In this document: positions 10,976-22,466 of the stretch, piece after piece
Layout of the letters: each line of letters begins with the position of its first letter
Position numbering within the stretch: the stretch's first letter is position 1
Made by a program: the position numbers and the translations under genes
NCBI GenBank assembly: GCA_022376515.1
Contig: WTXI01000006.1
Coordinates: forward strand, 248,001 to 312,000
Reading direction: 5' to 3'
DNA length: 64,000 bases
DNA from: Lactifluus volemus
Lineage: Eukaryota; Basidiomycota; Agaricomycetes; Russulales; Russulaceae
Notes under the pieces: generated by a model
Databases searched by the model: none
What the model was told of the DNA's origin: nothing
The model's input: the letters and a program-made list of their open reading frames with translations, nothing else

Positions 10976-13222
10976 TTAATAGGTCACCCAAACTAATTCG
11001 GGAAATACACTCCGCATTACTGAGTGCCTGACGTGAGTGATACCCCTCGTGAAGAATATTAAGACACGTACTACGCCAATGGTCCAACGCTTCACTTCTC
11101 TGCCAGTCCACGAGTCGGTTGTTCGTGTCACGAAGAACCCAAGTCTCGCCATCCTTAGCATCCCCGCGAATAAGTTTCAAATCCACCTCGCGCTCCCGAA
11201 GCGTATTAAAGACCTTGGCGCGACTATGAGAGCCTGCATAGTCCGTCTCCCTCGGGGAGCGGAAAGACAATGGCTTCGTAGAGGGTGAACAAAAGAACAC
11301 CTGGGTCCCGAAATTCTAAGTCATCACCTCCAAACCAGAACACTAACACGGACCAGATTGAGAAACGTATTAGCCAGATCGGGTTGATCAAGTTCATCGG
11401 CATGAAGAACACGACACTGGCCGAAACTTTTTTGTAAGGTAAATAGGATCGCTTTCGCAGGATTCGAATTTATCTTTCCCGCGAGGTTCTTGAGTGGCGG
11501 GAGAATGTTAACCAACAAGTCGAGGTCACCTATAGTGCATACTTCGACTCACCACAGCAACAACACCGTCAGGATTCATAATCACCTTGAGATCTTCCCA
11601 AAATTGGAGGGTGAAAAGGTGTGGAGGCATTCCGCCACCCGTAAAGCAATCATGTACCACATAGTCGTATCTTTCCGCATTGGGAATGCCGGATTGCAGC
11701 GCTGCGCGTCGTTTCTCAGAGACAACAACGCGAGCATCTTGCAAGAAGACACGGTCGCTTCTAAGATCGGGTAGCCCGAAATACTGACGAGATGCGTTGT
11801 ATACTGCAGGGTCAATCTCGATGACCGTTGTGTCAATGTTCCGCATTGCAAAGGAAGTGACTGCAGCACCAGCTCCCAGGCCACTATAAGGTATCAAGCC
11901 TTAGTTGCGATGAATGGGACAGGGACCTACATAAACAATGCCTTCTCTCGACCGGTTTCGATCTCCCGGTCACTCGTATCAACTAGGCGAACGGCCTCTT
12001 GTAACACAAACGCTTGGAAGATGGGTTCCCCAAGAGGTGTCCCTTTGGCGTCGAGCAAGGGCGCACTGCCAGTGTTGTCTCGTGTTGAGACTTGGTTCCC
12101 GATCCAGACACCGCCGAGAAGTGAATGTGATGCACGGAGATATCTCACTGTGGGTGAATAGCGTTTGGACGTGTCTGACACCCAGCTATCGGATGGCAGA
12201 GACTCGCCAACAACAACCACGCCCGTGACAGATGATACAGACGATAATATCCGCAATGGAAATGTTGGATGAGTGTAAGGCTCTCTCATAGGCTTTGGCA
12301 CCAGAGGAGGGCTCAAGCACCACTGCAATACAGGAAGGATTACTAGGATAAGTTCAAGTCCATAAAGCCGGCGCGAGGAAGTAGATGGCAGATCTTCGTT
12401 CTCTTTATCACCTTGCTTCGGCGGGGAAGACCATGAAGTGAATGCAGGCAAGGTACAATAGAGCGCGACGAAAATCCCGCCAATTATGTATAACTTGAAA
12501 ACTCGTTGAGCATACACGTAGGGAAAGACGTTTTCTCCACTTACGATTTCACTGTCAGAGAATCCGAAGCGATATGACTCCAGCAAGTAACTCCAAATTA
12601 CAGGAAATTCAGTAATACTTGTTGCACATGCTGGAATGATTGTATAGCGTGCAGTGGAACTCCCTGATGTGTAGGCGTCAAATTCTACCTAGATACTTTC
12701 AGGGTTGTAATGCACGCCAGAATGAAGCGCGTGCACACCCACCGTTATATGTTTTACCAGAGAGACGCCAATATAAATAACTGGAAAGAGTACAACAAGG
12801 TGTGTAACCGTAGAACCGAGAACAGGGTTATCAGTCTTTCCGGTATAGACCGCTGTCCAGTAGAAGGAAACGGGAATTGAGGTGACCAGACCACCTAAGA
12901 TGGCGAGAGAGGGCCGTAACGATGGAACAGGTCCAAATGCGCCCATGATCGTTGCAGTCCAGACAATCTTGTCGAGGTGAAATTTGACAGCCAGGCCCCC
13001 ATACAATGGGTCTAAGGAACGGGTGTAAAGAAAGGTAACAAGCGAATTCAGCGCCATGAGACAAAGGATTGGTATGAAGAGCAATGTGTAACGATAGGTC
13101 TTGCGTTTCTTTTCTTGCGTTTGTGAGGGCCGGTTAGCTTGGTTCACGACAGACGCTGTCTCCTTTTTCTTTTTTTGTGATGGGGTAGCATTATGTACCT
13201 TTGTTCTTGGTCGAGGGGGCAT
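10976..13222 (-). CDS. membrane-anchored spermidine/spermine-synthase-like protein
   Basis: N-terminal basic tail (SQKKKKETAS), then several TM segments (YTLLFIPILCLMALNSLV, LAILGGLVTSIPVSFYW, VTHLVVLFPVIYIGVSLV), a second TM block (YIIGGIFVALYCTLPAF, LELILVILPVLQWCL), and a Rossmann-type C-terminal domain. The latter reads GLGAGAAVTSFAMRNI (glycine-rich nucleotide loop), TVIEIDPAVYNASRQYFGL (acidic end of strand 2), FLQDARVVV and YDYVVHDCFTGGGMPPHLF (the D-x-F core of aminopropyltransferases). The last join yields WRSTHSVMRSVFPELVWVTY with the stop at 10976-10978. Fungi have a membrane-bound spermidine-synthase-like family of unknown chemistry, so polyamine synthesis is not proven. An in-frame TAG at 12689-12691 must lie in a 33-nt intron or be an error. 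Confidence 0.8.
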
Positions 13223-13377
13223 CGCCAGATTGGCGAGGCTTGCAAGCCAAGATGTGTGCGCGGCCCGCTACTCGTCCGGCGGCAGGGCGGCAGGGCGACG
13301 CATGCCCTTGCCTAACTTATAACCCCACCCACGGCTGGTCCATTGGATATCCCAACATTTGTAGCTCACGCTCAAGA

Positions 13378-15033
13378 ATGGAAGATAACTCGCAATCACG
13401 CAGTGAACCCACACTCGTCTTCGACAACTTCGATATCGACATCGTTGTCAAGGTGCTGTCGCACACGGCATTCAGTGAGACTCATATTCACCTTCTCCAA
13501 GGAAGTCTAACGAGGGATCCAGGCCCGTTCTTTGTCTTTCTCGTGCCTGTCTTCTTGGCTTTCCAGAGCTCCAAGTTATTGATACTCCAGTCTTGATAAC
13601 TTTGGCGTATTGGGTATTCCTGTCATTATTTTGTACGTTCTTCGTTCTACGACCAAGTTTCAGGGGCCTACATATTTCCATTTCTCCTCAGGGTTCTTGA
13701 AATGGTACTCTAGGCTGTATCGAAATCAAGGAATTTGCTCTTTGGACCAGGACCACTCGACTGGGGTGACCAAATCGTACTCATCACTGGAGGTGCGTGC
13801 TAGCTAGTTGTTCGCCCACGCTCCATTTACTGAACTATTCATGCAGGATCTTCAGGAATCGGGGAGTTGCTTGCGAATACTCTGGCAGTTCGCAATGTCA
13901 CGGTCGTTGTCCTTGGCTTACACCCTATTGTCACAGAAAACTGTGCGTGCCGTGTTCTGGTCCTACGCTGCTACATAACCACTTTGTTCACTTACACAGA
14001 TAATATCGCCTTCTACAAGTGCGATGTGACAAAATGGGAAGAGGTTGAAGCTGTTTCGAAGAAGGTCATCGAAGAGGTAAGCCTCTGGGTCCATTCCTTT
14101 CAACAAACATCACGACCGCCCTTGCAGGTCGGTCATCCTACTGTGCTAGTCAACAATGCTGGGGTCGCCCAAGGAAAGCTTATTTTGGACCTTTCACCGG
14201 AAGATGTTAGGCAGTCCGTACCCTTCTCGTCGTAACTAAGGAGTCATCTGACCCTATGCGCAAGAACTTTCAATGTCAACACACTTGCCCACTTTTGGAC
14301 TTTGAAAGCATTTCTTCCTGAAATGATCAAGCAGAAGTCTGGTCATGTCGTCAGTTTCTCTATACGGGTTGCCCATCGATACCGCTGACTAGTGGTGTAG
14401 GTTACTGTGGCTTCTGTCATGGGATTCGTCGGGGTCGCGCAGATGAGTGCGTAGTGTGTTTGAACTTTCCATATCGTCGTCCTCTGACTTGAGTACCCCA
14501 TAGCTGATTACAATGCCTCCAAGGCTGCCGCCATCTCGCTACAGGAATCATTGCGGTACGAGCTTGACCATCGGTGCGTCTGTGAAATCCGAAACACTGG
14601 ACAACATCTAACGCACGTAACTCAGTTATCACGCACCCAAGATCCGTACCAGCCTCATCGTCCCAGGCCACGTCTTGACACCTCTTTTCTCTACCATTCG
14701 CTTCCCTAAAAACCCCTTTTTCCGGTTTTGCTTCCCATCCTTGGAGCCATTTGTTGTTGTAAAGAAGATTATCGCGACGTTGGACGAGCAACACTCACAG
14801 ACGATCTACTTGCCGTTCTATGCGAACTTCATGCCCTTCCTGCGCTTCCTTCCCAGTTTTTTGAGGGATTTCGCACAATGGGTATCCTCGCTTCTTTCAA
14901 CTTCAGGTCTTTCGCTAACAGTCCCCAGTTAACCAATGCAGACTACTCTATGGACCGCTTCGTCAAAATCACTGGACGTCGGGACGATGAAGGCCCCGTT
15001 CCTGAACTATCTCCTCGTTCTAAGAGCGACTAG
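13378..15033 (+). CDS. short-chain dehydrogenase/reductase, retinol-dehydrogenase-like (SDR16C type)
   Basis: NAD(P)-dependent oxidoreductase probably anchored to the ER or lipid droplets; likely acts on a lipid or retinoid-like alcohol. Short cytosolic start, one or two N-terminal hydrophobic segments (FFVFLVPVFLAF, LITLAYWVFLSLFC), then the Rossmann fold: DQIVLITGG joined to SSGIGELLANTL (TGGSSGIG cofactor loop), FYKCDVTKWEEVEAVSKK, PTVLVNNAGVAQGK, FNVNTLAHFWTLKAFLP, VASVMGFVG and ADYNASKAAAISLQESL (YxxxK catalytic pair), then RTSLIVPGHVLTPLF. Stop at 15031-15033. At least nine exons. The frame switches without a splice site near 13555-13565, consistent with one missing base. Head-to-head with the spermidine-synthase-like gene over 155 bp. 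Confidence 0.85.
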
Positions 15034-15429
15034 AACACAAAACCCATTGTAACTTTACCCAGCTTGATGGTGATAATATAATCGTTTGCCATCTCTCAGG
15101 GTCTTGAAAACCGAAAAATGCTCCTTTGTGGCTGGATGAAACTACGCGTACTACCATCTGCCCGAACCATAAATAGGTGATTTGACAACGGGAACAGAAG
15201 GTTGTTGATTCCATGCGATTAGGCGACCCAAGTCCTTAAATGATTTCGAGTCCGGCGCAGACATACATTTTGAGAAGAGTACATCGTCTGAATTCCCGTG
15301 GTGCTCGCAGATACGCTCGACTTGCCTAGCAGGCTGGTACAATGCGACATATGAGATATCATGAGGCATGTGAACATATAGCAAACAGATGTCGAGGGGT
15401 TCTATCCCTACACAACACTCGGACTGCGT
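15034..15429. other. convergent intergenic region, no feature seen
   Basis: 396 bp between the 3' ends of the SDR gene and RPL35. It should hold two 3' UTRs. Small open frames on the minus strand show no recognisable domain. Confidence 0.4.
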
Positions 15430-15965
15430 TCATGCTTTGACGGCATACTTCCTCCGGGGAAAGTGGATGTCTTTCTTTCGTTGCTTGAGTGTCTTGAGAG
15501 ACTTCTCGTGCTGCGAGCCTCGTCTCAGCACATATCAAAAAGCCTTAAGAGACAAAAGCTCACTTTGGTCAACCGCCGCCGGATAGCACGAGTTTTCTTC
15601 GGCCGCAGGTCAAGTGGGACGTATTTCTTATTCTTGTAATACTCCCGGAGATTTTGGCGCGCTTTTTGGTTGGTTACAGTGAGCACCCGAGCAACTGACT
15701 TTCGCACAGTGTTTCTGTGCATAGATGAGCCCGACTCGTAAGGGAGGGGGGGGGCGAACTTACATCTTGGTCAGTTTGGACGCAGAACCACCGGCGATCT
15801 TCTGTACCCGCAGTGTGAGAAGCTCTTGCTTCAGTTCTGCGAGCTGCTTTGCCAAATCATTCTTGGATCTGACGATTAAATCCAGCCGTCAGCAAAACTC
15901 GCCGCGCAGCTAGTACACTTAACGCACTTTGATTGAAGCTCGTACGCCTTGACCTTGTTTGGCAT
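15430..15965 (-). CDS. RPL35: 60S ribosomal protein L35 (uL29)
   Basis: Cytosolic large-subunit protein near the peptide exit tunnel. Four exons; ATG at 15965 gives [17 protein letters not shown], then [76 protein letters not shown] and [17 protein letters not shown], ending RRKYAVKA with the stop at 15430-15432. The whole length (about 123 residues) matches eukaryotic L35 closely and the three introns join without any frame problem. Divergent from HIS6 across 248 bp. Confidence 0.97.
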
Positions 15966-16213
15966 TGTGTAATAAGGAGATTCTGGAAGTGAGGGGAAAT
16001 GTACATGAGCAACGGAACGTCATTGCAGTTTTTGAACGGCAAAAAAAAGGTGGATTACCTTGAGGAGAACGACGGCCTTGAACGACGTGATACACAGCGT
16101 CGAGCTGGCCAAATCTCGGTGGGATGAACTATACAGTTCTTCAGCCACACTTCCCACATGTTTCATCCTTTCGCCGGGTTGCGCCGGCCCGACATCCCGA
16201 CAAGTGCTAGCTG

Positions 16214-17492
16214 ATGGCGTCTCCTCGAAGGAGCTTGTTTCGCCCTTGCATTGACCTTCACGACGGGCATGTGAAGCAAATCGTTGGCGGGACACTCTCA
16301 GAAACTGATCCAGAGTCTTTAAAGACAAACTTTGTTGCAAAGTATGCTTGCGAAGCTGCTGTCATCTGGTTTAAACATGTGGCTAAGATTGTCTCTGAAA
16401 GAGAAACGCCTGGAGACTTTGCACGGCTGTACAAACTACATGGATTAGAAGGAGGACATCTAATCAAACTTGGACCCGGGAATGACGAGGCAGCCAAAGA
16501 AGCGCTGAGAGCTTGGCCAGGTCCGCTTGAGTTTTAGCCCTCGACCGCTTGGCAGGTCATAGATATCGTCTGCCCATCAGGGGGACTACAGATCGGAGGC
16601 GGGATAACCGACAAGAATGCCTTGTCGTGGATAGAAAATGGAGCCAGTAAAGCGAGTGTTTTTCTCACTGCTATGCTGGTTCTCCGTGATAATTAAAGTG
16701 TCCCTCACCTGCTCAGGTTATCATCACCTCATACCTGTTCCCCGAACAGAGTTTCTCTCTCCAGAGATTACAGACGATATCCTCGCTCGTCGGAAAGGAG
16801 CGCCTAGTCGTCGATATTAGGTATGTCCACTGGCTCATGTTCGCCCTAAGGACCTGGTACAAATGCAGACAGTTGTCGACGGAGAGGACATAAATGGATG
16901 GTAGCGATGAACAAGTGGCAAGATATCACTGATATGGAAGTCTGTCGAGGCATGAGAGACGAGCCCAGTCACTGAAGCATTCATACTGAGATACCCCTTC
17001 CAGAAACATTACAGTTGCTATCGGATTATTGCAGGTGGGTGTAACAGTTGCAGTTTGGAAACGAGGCACTCATCGACGGTCTCAGTGAATTTCTAATACA
17101 TGCCGCAGACGTGGAAGGCCTCTGCCAGGGCATAGACGAAGATCTTGTCGCTCGTACGTTTCCGCGCAACCATACCTCTCAATTCTAATAGGTAGTAGTC
17201 CTTGGAAAGTGGGTACGGATACCGACGACGTACGCAGGGGGCGCTAAAGGTGAGATGGTTATGGTTATTATGGTCTGTTCTGACCTCCGTCAAGACATTG
17301 CGGACCTGAGCACGGTACAACGACTCTCTGACGGAAGGGTTGACCTGACCTACGGCAGGTCAGCTGCTATTCAATGTTACATGAGGCTTGTCTTGACTAT
17401 CTATCATAAGTGCCCTGGATATATTCGGAGGCAATCTGGTCAGATTCCAGGATTTGATTGAATGGAACAAGACTGCTCTCTCAGGATCCTAA
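16214..17492 (+). CDS. HIS6: HisA-type ProFAR isomerase of histidine biosynthesis
   Basis: Catalyses the Amadori isomerisation of ProFAR to PRFAR, the fourth step of histidine synthesis, in the cytosol. (beta-alpha)8 barrel. Exon 1 has [18 protein letters not shown] (catalytic Asp in the first strand) and [17 protein letters not shown]. Later exons give [67 protein letters not shown] (second catalytic Asp), [19 protein letters not shown] and [18 protein letters not shown]. The order and length match yeast HIS6. About eight exons; one intron (16652-16716) appears to begin with GC rather than GT. Stop at 17490-17492. Tail-to-tail with the transhydrogenase gene. Confidence 0.95.
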
Positions 17493-17606
17493 ATGTATTC
17501 GCCTTGCAAAGTAGGGTGATCAAACTGTATATTTTTGTCGCTACGGAACAGCGTTTGTACCATAGCTTTCCGTGAACTTAGTCACGTCGAGCCTCTGAAG
17601 ACTTCT

Positions 17607-19544
17607 TCAGTACTTCAAGGAAGCTTCAAGCAATCTCGTTAGATGCTCCTTGCCATCCTCGCCGACAACATCCCCTACACCTGGGGCGAGATCTAATACT
17701 CGCCGCTGTGGTAATGTTCCTTCCACGAGCATCGGTACGTCTCCCTTTGTGTAACCAACTGCCTCTAGGCCTCGTGGCACACCAAGGCCATCTAAAAAGG
17801 ATGCGATGGCTTCGAAAAGATGTGAGCCTATAGCACTGTCTGGGATAGAAGTTATGGACTGGTCTAGGAAAGTTGTTTGCTTGAACACAGCAAGTGCCTT
17901 GCGGTGCCTGTCGGGAGAAGAGGGGGCAGTAAACTGGAAGACGGCAGGACCAGTAAGAGCCACGCTGATGCCATGGGGTATAATTGGGTGGTCAACAAGG
18001 TAACCAGCATGTTGATACTTAGGGCCTTTCTTGTTGAGCCCGGAAATCTGGGGATATGGCATAAACGGACATCAACACTCGGGAAGCAGTGAGTTTACCG
18101 GGTAACTCATTCCGTGGCAGAGGTGGACACCAGCATTGCCAAACCCGATTCCGGCGAAAGATGCAGCCAATCTAGGGAGGAAAGAACACATGAGCACGCC
18201 TTGGGCTATCTCGACAAGACAAGGTAATACAGTAGTTGGCGACGCGCTTCAGTATCGTCTTTGTCCTTGGCAACTTTGGGAAGATACTTCACAGTTTGCT
18301 CCAGAGCCCAGAAAGAGAAGATATCGGCAACAGGGTTGCTTCCCTGATAGGCAGGTCTAAGAATGGGGTTAGTCGGCCTTGGTGAACGTTCCGTGTACCT
18401 GCAACAAACGACTCAGACGAGAGAAGCAAGTTCGGGCAACAAACGAACGGAATGGCGGTAAAACTCTCCAAACTATGAAAGAGAACATCGAGGCCCGCGC
18501 TTATATGTACTGCTGTGGGGCAAGATTCTGTGTTGAATGTATCGACGATCCCAAGAATGGGCTTCAAAGCACGACTAGCAATGCCGGTCTTGAAGGACTT
18601 GGACGTGATGTCAAGGATGGCAGTACCGGTTGTTTCAGATCCAGTCCCAGCAGTAGTTGGAACTTGAAAATCTAAAGTCAGCTCGACGCGAGCCAGCATA
18701 CAAGACACCTATACCTGCGATTAGAGGGCGCAAGGTCTTTGAGATGGCCAAACCTTTCCCTATCGGTGCGTTTATGAAATCGTACAAGTCTGCTTCCTTG
18801 TATACTGTAAACCTTCAGGGAGGTCAGTGGAGACGCTGGGATTGAAGACGGCCAGCTCACAGATTGGCCGCTTTAGCGGTATCTATAACACTACCACCAC
18901 CAACACTGCGTTGCAGATGTCAGCCAGAATAAACACTCGCAGAGATCCGGCGGCGTACGCGAGGAAGTGGGAGAAATCATGTTGTCTTGACCAGGCAATC
19001 GCTTCTCGCCAACTGTCCTCTGTTGGTTCCGTCACAACCCGGTCGAAAACCTCAAACGGTAAATCCTGTTGTGATGAGAGTGACTCAATCGCCTTGGAGT
19101 GATGTCAGGCGTAAAGGTGTGGCAGAGAGTGAATGAAACGGGACATGCCGTCTTCATGGGAAGAAGGTTTGCAACATTTGGGTCCGTAAATACAGCCACC
19201 TACGACATTTTGCCTTTTTAGTCTCTAACGGCATATCAAAAGATTGTTCTGACTTTGGTAGCTTTCATGTTCTTTAGGTCCATACCAACCTCGCGGGTGA
19301 CACCGTCTCCAAAACGAAGATTGGATGCTGCGACCTGGATTGAGTTTACCATGACGGCAAATTACGCGAAAGGAGGTAGGTTTACCTCAAAAGCATACTC
19401 CTTGTCCATCCTCTCAACTGGAATAGCGAGTCTCCTGAGATTATTTGCGGTGGGGTATGATTTAGAGCCATGACAAGGACAGTTGGTGTGCTGAGAAGCA
19501 TTGATAAGGCGGAGAATGGCAGCACGAGAGGGAGTTGGTGACAT
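17607..19544 (-). CDS. hydroxyacid-oxoacid transhydrogenase, iron-type alcohol dehydrogenase family (ADHFE1-like), mitochondrial
   Basis: Predicted mitochondrial enzyme that transfers hydride between 4-hydroxybutyrate and 2-oxoglutarate. Group III (Fe) ADH fold. The start at 19544 gives a Ser/Arg-rich presequence with [11 protein letters not shown]. Then [59 protein letters not shown] (cofactor region), [18 protein letters not shown] and [20 protein letters not shown] 51-nt intron with donor GTTCGT leads to [37 protein letters not shown] carries metal-binding His, and the C-terminal exon ends ASLKY at 17607. All of this is characteristic of ADHFE1/HOT rather than bacterial butanol dehydrogenases. 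About nine exons. Confidence 0.92.
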
Positions 19545-19783
19545 GGCAGTAAGACGATTCTCTGGGGTAATTTGGAATTACGATCGGTCGACTCCGGTGT
19601 CGATCAAAACTCCCACGACTCGCATACATTTTGAATTCGCCAGCGTCGGGGAACGAGTATAAGCGAATAAGCGAGGAGCACTTCGTGTTCGGGCTTGACT
19701 TTTGCTTCCAGTCTAACCTTGTTCCCCCTTCCCTTCCTTTTTTCCCCTCTCCTTACACCTCTCGCTCTTTTTCTTTGGTCTTT

Positions 19784-21973
19784 ATGAAAATGAAATTCAC
19801 CGCTCTTTGGCTCTCGCTCATTCTTTTCACTATCGCTGCACGTGCTGCCAGGTTCCCTTTGAGGAGAACGTACAAACACCACTACAGGCCTAGATCTCGG
19901 TCTGAAACCATCTCAACCTATGATCCTCATCTCTTGGCTTCTTCCAACACCGTCCCAGATAATGCCGACCTCAGGTGTGCAGTACCCAATTTTTTATCCC
20001 CAAGAATATTGCACACTCATAGATCTTCTAAAGCACCGTCAATGACATGATCTACATTGTCAACGTACGCTTAAGATATGTTTTCGCTCCCTATCCGCTG
20101 ACTTGCGTTCTAGGTTACGATTGGAAATGTTGGTTCGTGTCCCATGTCTGGGTTTTTTAGAGTCCGAGGATTTAGCTGTCCACAATAGTTTATCGTTTGC
20201 AATTGGATACCGGCTCATCCGACCTCTGGGTAAAGGGTTCCACCTCACCACTGCCCAACTGTAACCCCACGGCGAGTTCTCGTTCACTTTCTCTGCGCTG
20301 CACAACATTGACCGGATGCTCAGTCAACGACGCATAACCTGACCGTGAGCCTTAATCTCTCTACTCCCATAGAGTGTCTTTAGCTCGATTGACTCCTCCA
20401 GTATGGTATCGGGTGGGCTTTTGGTCACATATCCTACTCCACCGTGCAATATTCTGGGTCTGTTCTCCCACATATTGTCCATGATGAGCTCTGAGATTGT
20501 TTTCAGCATCTCCGTCTCAAACCAAGCATTTCTTGACGTATCCAGTGCGCTGAATCCTGCTATTACGTACGGGTTGAGTGGTATCCTCGGTCTTGGCTTT
20601 ACCACCCAGTCTACCATCGATGCTCTCCTTACTAAATCGGGATCATCGTCGGGACGCAGCTTTTTATATAATCTCTTCAGTGCCAACCCTCACGAGCCAA
20701 ACTTCATAGCAATATCTTTGCAAAGAGCCGTTGATCCCGCTGATGATGTTAAAGGGACGTTCCTCATTGGGGAGCTCGATTCTGACTATGCCGCAGTCAA
20801 TCAAAGTAGTCCGATCCCCACCTTCCCCGAGAACAACCCTGCGCGCTGGAACGTTCTATTAGAAGCCATCTTAATCGGCAATACATTCATTCCTATGACC
20901 AGCGCCGTGTTGGATGCGCCATCTAATAATGCAGTTGCGTTGCTCGATAGTGGAAGTTCTTATAGGTGGGCTTTTATGTTTTTCCAACTCGATTCATGGT
21001 TTGAACCTCTAGTAGTTATGCGCCCCCTGAGGTGTGCAACGCAATCTACGGAAACATCCCAGGTGCCCAGTTAGACACTCAAACTGGTCTATGGTCGGTC
21101 CCTTGCAATGTCGAGATCGATATCGCTCTACAGATCAAGTATGGTCCACCTACCAGTGATATGTAAACCTGACCTCTTCCTCAGCGGACAAGTTTTCCCC
21201 ATGCAACCCCTTGATGTAGTCCCACCAAGCACTACCAATCCCAACAGTTGCGTGGGCTCATTCGTATCTCAAGACATCTCAGCTATTGCCGCCGGCAACT
21301 TGTAGGTCGTTTCTCAATCGCCACACCGCTGAACTGAATAATACGAATCTCTAGCGATATGATTATCGGCGACAACTTCCTCCGTTCTGTATATTCGGTT
21401 TATGACTATGGTGATTTTGATAAATCAGGAAACATGGGGAAACCATATATCAAATTTCTCTCCCTTGTCAACCCGAATCAAGCATCCTCAGAGTTTGCGT
21501 CTGCCAGAGGCAGTGTCCCCCGCAACAATATCACGTACCACGCAGTTACCTCAACGGCAACGGCCTCTGGAAGCATGACAACCTCCCTGTCGAACGAGAT
21601 CACAATGACCCTCAACAAGATCACCACCTACTTCCCCATCATGCTTGCGGTCCTCGGGTTGAACGTCCTTGTTATCCTCCTACTCGCTATTGCAGCATTT
21701 ATCTTTATCTTTCGTCGCCGCCCTTCATCATCTGCGCGGGTGGGGAGGAAGGCACGGCGGCTTACGCCATACCCCCTCCAAGTGGTATCGACGGACTCGT
21801 TCGTTCCACCACCTGAACCGTCGCAACCGTCGCAACCGAGTTCACTGTCTCATGCCTACCAGCCCGTTTCGATGGCGTTCTCTGAAGAGACGTTCGTACC
21901 CCCGTCCCCAGCATTCCACGCTGGCGGATCCGGTGGACGATCTTTCGACTACCGACCCAAGTCAGTCGCATGA
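19784..21973 (+). CDS. pepsin-like aspartic protease (A1) with C-terminal membrane anchor
   Basis: Secreted, cell-surface-anchored endopeptidase. ATG 19784 starts a signal peptide (FTALWLSLILFTIAARAA) and a basic propeptide. The first catalytic motif is LQLDTGSSDLWVKG, followed by YGIGWAFGHISYSTVQYSG, ISVSNQAFLDVSSA, LSGILGLGF, and the second catalytic motif ALLDSGSSY. After introns come YAPPEVCNAIYGNIPGAQLD, GDNFLRSVYSVYDYGDF, and a single TM (MLAVLGLNVLVILLLAIAAF) with a basic stop-transfer FIFRRR and a Pro/Ser-rich cytosolic tail of about 80 residues. The tail distinguishes it from GPI-linked yapsins. Splicing between the first Asp motif and YGIGW is not fully resolved (20230-20400). Divergent from the transhydrogenase gene, 239 bp. 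Confidence 0.85.
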
Positions 21974-22466
21974 GCCCATAGGGCATCTTGATTCGGGCCA
22001 GGTTAATACGTGGATGGACCACTCGCTCCTTGATCTTAATATTATAGCACTCGGGTTTGATTTAGACTTGCACATTTTTCTGCGCTGCATTGCGTTGTCA
22101 CAAATTTTTTGTCTCACTAGTAGGTGTACGTTCACATCTATGTCGACTGTGCAACTCCCCCACGCGCTCATTCATACCCATGCTGATTTCATACATATCT
22201 GCGGACATATTTACTCAATGGATTCATGGACAAGGAATATATAATTTTTCTTGGGGTATGTACTTTTGGGGTGTGAGGTTGTACTACGGAAAAGCAGTGT
22301 GGTGGATAGGACTAAGGAGTTCTAGCTCGACCAAATGCCTCGGCGTGGGGTGAAAATGACTGTAAAAGACCACTCGATCACTATTCATCTCTCCGAGGTT
22401 ATAAAAACTCGGAGACATGATCAACCCAATGCCCATCTTGCACCGTTTATCAAAGCCATTTTTATC
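21974..22466. other. convergent intergenic region
   Basis: 493 bp of AT-rich, low-complexity sequence between the protease stop and the PPR stop, presumably 3' UTRs. No gene seen. Confidence 0.4.
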
